Below are positions 48,795 to 52,084 of a DNA stretch of 52,084 bases, in pieces. Under the pieces are notes generated by a model. The model worked only from the letters and a program-made list of their open reading frames with translations. It did not search any database and was not told the DNA's origin. Source of the DNA: an uncultured Erysipelotrichaceae bacterium (GTDB taxonomy: Bacteria; Bacillota_I; Bacilli_A; Erysipelotrichales; Coprobacillaceae); contig CAJUOS010000009.1 of assembly GCA_910588075.1 (NCBI GenBank), positions 1-52,084 on the forward strand, in the 5' to 3' direction. A program made the position numbers and the translations under genes. The number at the start of each line of letters is the position of its first letter. Position 1 is the first letter of the stretch.

Positions 48795-50253
48795 ACTCTT
48801 TCTTGACTAATTTTTTTTGATAATAAACATCTGTTTTTAAAAGTTCATTATTTATATAGTCAAGACCATATTTTTCTAAAATTGTTTGTTGATTAGAAAA
48901 TAAGTTTGTTCCAATACCGAGTTTATTGTTATCAATAGTTGCCCCAATAGAAGTTAAAATAGTTGGATACATATCAATAACATTAAATAAACGATTTTTA
49001 GTGTTTTGTGATGATGTAACTGAATTAATGATACAATTATAAGGAGTACGAATATAATCAGATTTCATATTAGTTAATAGTTGAGAAGACATACTTTTAT
49101 GATCACCTGTTATTACAATTGTTGTATTATGATAAAAATCTTGTTGTTGAATCCATTTAACAAATTCATAAACTTGATGTGATTGACAAGCAATAATATT
49201 TTTATATGTATGAGAATATTTTTTAGGACATTGATCACAAACATAACCATAAGGAGTATGAGGGTCAATAGTCATAATTTCAAAATTAAAATATTCATTT
49301 TGATGAGATGCTTTGCTAATTTCCTTTTTAGCTATTTCAAATAGTTTTTGATCTTCGTATCCCCAAAAGACATGATAATCTTTAGGAATATATCCAACTT
49401 CGATTGCTTTATTATAATCCATAATTTTATAGTTTCCATGTTGTGTATAATAATTAGAAAGACCTGCAAAACGAGCATCAGAACCCATAATGACTTCTTG
49501 AAAATAATTTTCTTTTTCTAAAACTTCTCCTAAAGAATAAACACCAGGTAAAAATAAAGATTGAGGATCATAATTTTGATTTTCAATAGGTAATGATGAT
49601 GTAATACCTGAAGTTTGAGCAATAACTGAAGCAGTAGTCCATTGTGTTCCTTCTAATGTTAATGCACCACCAAGTTTTTGGGAATGAGAAAAATGTGTAT
49701 TTTCTAAAGCTAATTTCTCCAATTCTGGTATAAGTGATTCTTCAAAACATCCACCATTTTGTTGAGAGAAATATGATGATTCTATGGATTCTAGATAAAT
49801 ATGTATAAGATTATGTTTCTTTTTAGAAAAAGATATATTAGTATTTTGAGGAGCTATATACTGTGTTTCATAAAAGTTTGATAACTCTGCTTTATTAGCA
49901 AAATATACAATAATATTAAGTTTTAAACAAACAAAAACTAAAGATATTGTGAATGCTAAAATACAAAAGCGATAATGATAGGGTTTAGTATGATATTTAT
50001 TATTTCTTACTCTTTGAATAAAAGAAATAAATTTTGATGTTAAAAAAGTACAAATCAGAGATAAAGGAATTATTTTTATCAAATAATCATAAATAATGCC
50101 AGTATCTGTATTTGAAGAAGAAAACTTCATATGAAAAATAATTTGATTAATTGAAGGAAAAGAAAATGTATTTTCAATCCATAATAAAGAGAAAAATAAT
50201 AAAAAACTTAAATATAATAAAATATGTATAATAATTAATTTTTTTCTTGTCAT
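48793..50253 (-). CDS. LTA synthase/MdoB-like phosphoglycerol transferase
   Basis: The 486-aa protein has membrane helices at about 6-26, 55-75 and 95-120 and an external sulfatase-type domain (about 150-480). The active-site Thr is expected in EGTQWTTASVIAQTSGI, which resembles MdoB (TWTIAGMVASQ). DPHTPYGY and ITGDHKSM supply metal ligands. Members transfer phosphoglycerol from phosphatidylglycerol to lipoteichoic acid or glucans. The start at 50253 follows GAGGTG. It is read against replication. Confidence 0.85.
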   Translation of the reverse strand: MTRKKLIIIHILLYLSFLLFFSLLWIENTFSFPSINQIIFHMKFSSSNTDTGIIYDYLIKIIPLSLICTFLTSKFISFIQRVRNNKYHTKPYHYRFCILAFTISLVFVCLKLNIIVYFANKAELSNFYETQYIAPQNTNISFSKKKHNLIHIYLESIESSYFSQQNGGCFEESLIPELEKLALENTHFSHSQKLGGALTLEGTQWTTASVIAQTSGITSSLPIENQNYDPQSLFLPGVYSLGEVLEKENYFQEVIMGSDARFAGLSNYYTQHGNYKIMDYNKAIEVGYIPKDYHVFWGYEDQKLFEIAKKEISKASHQNEYFNFEIMTIDPHTPYGYVCDQCPKKYSHTYKNIIACQSHQVYEFVKWIQQQDFYHNTTIVITGDHKSMSSQLLTNMKSDYIRTPYNCIINSVTSSQNTKNRLFNVIDMYPTILTSIGATIDNNKLGIGTNLFSNQQTILEKYGLDYINNELLKTDVYYQKKLVKKE

Positions 50254-50335
50254 ATCTAACACCTCACAGTTATCATATAAAAAAGTTATGAAATTTATGA
50301 GAAAAAATATGAAAGAATTTCTAAAATATAATTTT

Positions 50336-50812
50336 TTAAGTATGACTTATAATTTGAATTGAATTTTCTGTGTATTGCATAATTTCGAATTTGTTTCCAT
50401 CTGGATCATGAGTCCACATTTGATATGTTTCAGATGGTCCTTTTGATATATCAGTATCAAATACAACACCATTTCTTTCTAGAATTTTTCTAGTATCATA
50501 AATATCTTCAACAATAAATGCATAGTGTGAATAACCAATATGTTCATTAAATTCTGTATGAGGTTTTTGATTTTCTTCAGCAGGAAACAGTTCAATAAAT
50601 TGCATAGGTGCAAGTTCAATATAAACATTAAATAATTTATCAGGTGTTTTTTTAGCAATAGCTTGCATAACAGGTCTATCATCTCTATTTAAGTAGACTT
50701 CATATTTGACAGAGGCTTTTACCTTTCCACCAAGTTTATTGACATAAAAATCAATCATTTCATCCATTTGATCAGTGTAAAATGCTATATGCATAATATT
50801 AGTAAAATTCAT
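50336..50812 (-). CDS. VOC-superfamily (glyoxalase-like) protein
   Basis: The 158-aa protein has two beta-alpha-beta-beta-beta repeats: MHIAFYTDQMDEMIDFYVN (first metal-site His near residue 8) and GYSHYAFIVEDIYDTRKIL, ending in DPDGNKFEIMQY. It could be a lyase, isomerase or dioxygenase of the VOC fold; the reaction is unknown. It overlaps the Gfo/Idh/MocA gene (TAATG), so a joint role in a sugar or metabolite pathway is plausible. Confidence 0.85.
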   Translation of the reverse strand: MNFTNIMHIAFYTDQMDEMIDFYVNKLGGKVKASVKYEVYLNRDDRPVMQAIAKKTPDKLFNVYIELAPMQFIELFPAEENQKPHTEFNEHIGYSHYAFIVEDIYDTRKILERNGVVFDTDISKGPSETYQMWTHDPDGNKFEIMQYTENSIQIISHT

Positions 50813-51801
50813 TATTTGTTTTCTCCTTTATCATTATCAAATACTATATTTTGTTGATCTCTTCCTTTTTTCATAACTTTAGATATTTCTAAAGAGAGGT
50901 TGAGCAGTTCTTGTTGTTTTTGATAATTTTTTTCTTTAATCATTTTTATAAATTCTTTAAATTCATAAGTTAAACGATGAGCATTATCAAAATGTTTTGT
51001 TTCATTTTCTCCGTTATTGTATGAAATTGTATATTCAAACATTTGACTTAATGGAGAATGGATAATAATACATCCCTCAGTTCCTTGAATTGTATTTACA
51101 AGAGGAGCTTTACAATCTTTAGCACCAATTGCTATAGCTTTAAAACTTCCATAATCAAGAGTCATGATTCCAGATGTATCAATATTTTTTTCAATATTGG
51201 CATTATATTGATTATTCAATGGGGTACTAAATAAACCTATTAAAGCATGAAGATTATAAACATTAATATCCATCAAAGCCCCACCTGATTTATGGTAATC
51301 AAATGCAGGTAAAATAATTTCATTTTTGAAAGCATTATATCTTGAAGAATATTGAGAATAGTTAAATATGGCTAATTTAACAGCTCCAATTTTTTGAATG
51401 TCTTTTTTTAAAGATAGAAATGATGGTAGGTAATGAATATTCATAGCTTCAAATATCATCAATTTCTTTTGATTAGCAATTTCAATTAATTCTTCTAATT
51501 CTTGAGGATGAGAAGTTATCGGTTTTTCAATAATAACATGTTTTCCAGCCTGTAAAGCTTTTTTAGAAAAACTAAAATGTAAATGATTTGGTAAAGCACA
51601 ATAGATAGTATCAATATCACTTTTTAACATTTCTTCATAATCATAATATGTGCCATTAAAATGATAATTTTCAACTAATTTCTCAGTTTCTTCTTTGGTT
51701 TGTTGAGTACCTAATATATATGTTTCATCAATATCAAATTGATGATATATTTGTAAAAGATCTTTTACAATCATTCCAGTACCTAATATTCCTAGTTTCA
51801 T
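50812..51801 (-). CDS. Gfo/Idh/MocA family oxidoreductase
   Basis: The 329-aa protein has an N-terminal Rossmann domain, LGILGTGMIVKDLL (about 3-16), the EKPITS motif (about 96-101, catalytic Lys) and the C-terminal substrate domain with GGALMDINVYNLH. NAD(P)-dependent oxidation of a sugar, inositol or deoxy-sugar derivative is likely; the substrate is unknown. It overlaps the VOC gene and the truncated UPF0303 gene (ATGA overlap). Confidence 0.9.
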   Translation of the reverse strand: MKLGILGTGMIVKDLLQIYHQFDIDETYILGTQQTKEETEKLVENYHFNGTYYDYEEMLKSDIDTIYCALPNHLHFSFSKKALQAGKHVIIEKPITSHPQELEELIEIANQKKLMIFEAMNIHYLPSFLSLKKDIQKIGAVKLAIFNYSQYSSRYNAFKNEIILPAFDYHKSGGALMDINVYNLHALIGLFSTPLNNQYNANIEKNIDTSGIMTLDYGSFKAIAIGAKDCKAPLVNTIQGTEGCIIIHSPLSQMFEYTISYNNGENETKHFDNAHRLTYEFKEFIKMIKEKNYQKQQELLNLSLEISKVMKKGRDQQNIVFDNDKGENK

Positions 51802-52030
51802 AAAATACCTCCTTTATATATTTTTCTTAATGCATCAATAATTAATTGGTGATCTTCTTCATGACTAAGTCCAGAGATAATAAAGGTTCCCTTAACTTCG
51901 TTATTGACAATCAATGGAAAACCACCACCACAAACTGCATAATTGTCATTGTTTAGCATATGTGAATAATTATCTTGATTATAAAAAACATAAAGAGATG
52001 AATGTTTTGATTCTAATACTGTTTTTTCTT
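51798..52030 (-). pseudogene. 5'-truncated UPF0303/HbpS-like (heme-degrading domain) protein
   Basis: The visible part corresponds to the C-terminal half of UPF0303 (COG4702) proteins: KHSSLYVFYNQD, YAVCGGGFPLIVNN and FIISGLSHEEDHQLIIDAL are family features. About half of the usual 160 residues are missing. The reading frame runs into the IS-like end at 52031, where a TTG could start a short form but no ribosome site is seen. It was the first visible gene of the VOC-oxidoreductase operon; insertion may also have changed the operon's promoter. Confidence 0.75.
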
Positions 52031-52084
52031 GGCTCCGTGTCAAGAGTGGAGGATTAAGGGATAGTTATCGAGAGATAGCTATTC
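52031..52084. mobile_element. Insertion-sequence-like end (right copy, interior off window)
   Basis: Positions 52031-52080 are the exact reverse complement of 1-50; the last four bases lie beyond the left copy's edge. The tip GGCTCCGTGTCAAGAG faces the truncated gene at 52030/52031. The flanking bases (TTTTTCTT here, CTTTTATA at the left) are not the same eight bases, so the two ends do not look like the sides of a single insertion. Confidence 0.6.

Noticed and set aside
1..52084. CRISPR arrays, rRNA and tRNA genes, complete transposases
   Set aside because: No regular repeat-spacer pattern, no tRNA T-loop signature, no rRNA and no transposase reading frame was seen on either strand.

Overview
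The window is a piece of a low-GC Firmicutes chromosome that spans the replication origin. The AT-rich bias, the dnaA-dnaN-(S4 protein)-recF-gyrB-gyrA order, the rpmH-rnpA-yidC-khpB block on the opposite side, sporulation relatives (SpoIID, SpoIIQ, RicT, a BofA-like protein) and the mix of fermentative and gut-type genes suggest an anaerobic Erysipelotrichia/Coprobacillaceae-like bacterium. That taxonomic guess comes from content and gene order only. Most genes left of the origin run on the minus strand and most genes right of it on the plus strand, so they are co-directional with replication.

Left arm (1-10963): the first 50 bases are an insertion-sequence-like end. Then comes a lysine operon read leftwards: lysine riboswitch, stand-alone aspartokinase-type ACT protein, dapA, dapB, lysA, then an unknown gene. 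A head-on PRD-only regulator (4831-5499) follows, then a sigma factor / zinc-ribbon protein / membrane protein module, then mnmE, khpB, yidC, rnpA and rpmH.

Origin (10964-12944): 11 exact TTATNCACA DnaA boxes lie upstream of dnaA and four more lie between dnaA and dnaN, next to a very AT-rich stretch. This is a bipartite origin of the Bacillus type.

Right arm (12945-52084): dnaN is followed by a c-di-GMP-I riboswitch that controls a membrane diguanylate cyclase, inserted between dnaN and the S4 gene/recF/gyrB/gyrA. Next are a DUF4230 protein, a dicarboxylate/amino-acid symporter, a polytopic membrane protein, T-box-serS, the SRP RNA, tadA, and dnaX-ybaB-recR. A BofA-like small protein and tmk-holB-ricT-trmN6-rsmI follow. 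A carbohydrate cluster (PfkB kinase, ROK kinase, DUF89 phosphatase, lactate dehydrogenase) comes next. Then come cell-wall genes (NlpC/P60, GH25), a YitT protein, a ferritin-like protein, two GNATs, DUF1146-spoIID-spoIIQ-mbl, two HAD phosphatases, an MdoB-like phosphoglycerol transferase, and a VOC / Gfo-Idh-MocA / truncated UPF0303 operon.

Two near-perfect ParB-binding parS sites sit inside holB and the PfkB kinase gene. The right end repeats the first 50 bases in inverted orientation and cuts the last gene, so the segment is bounded by inverted copies of the same mobile-element end. No complete transposase, CRISPR array, tRNA or rRNA was seen. The most promising regulatory unit is the c-di-GMP riboswitch/diguanylate cyclase pair inside the replication-gene cluster. 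Other items worth checking are the free ACT subunit under a lysine riboswitch, the three start sites masked by hairpins (BofA-like, ldh, ferritin-like), and the PfkB-ROK-DUF89 cluster.
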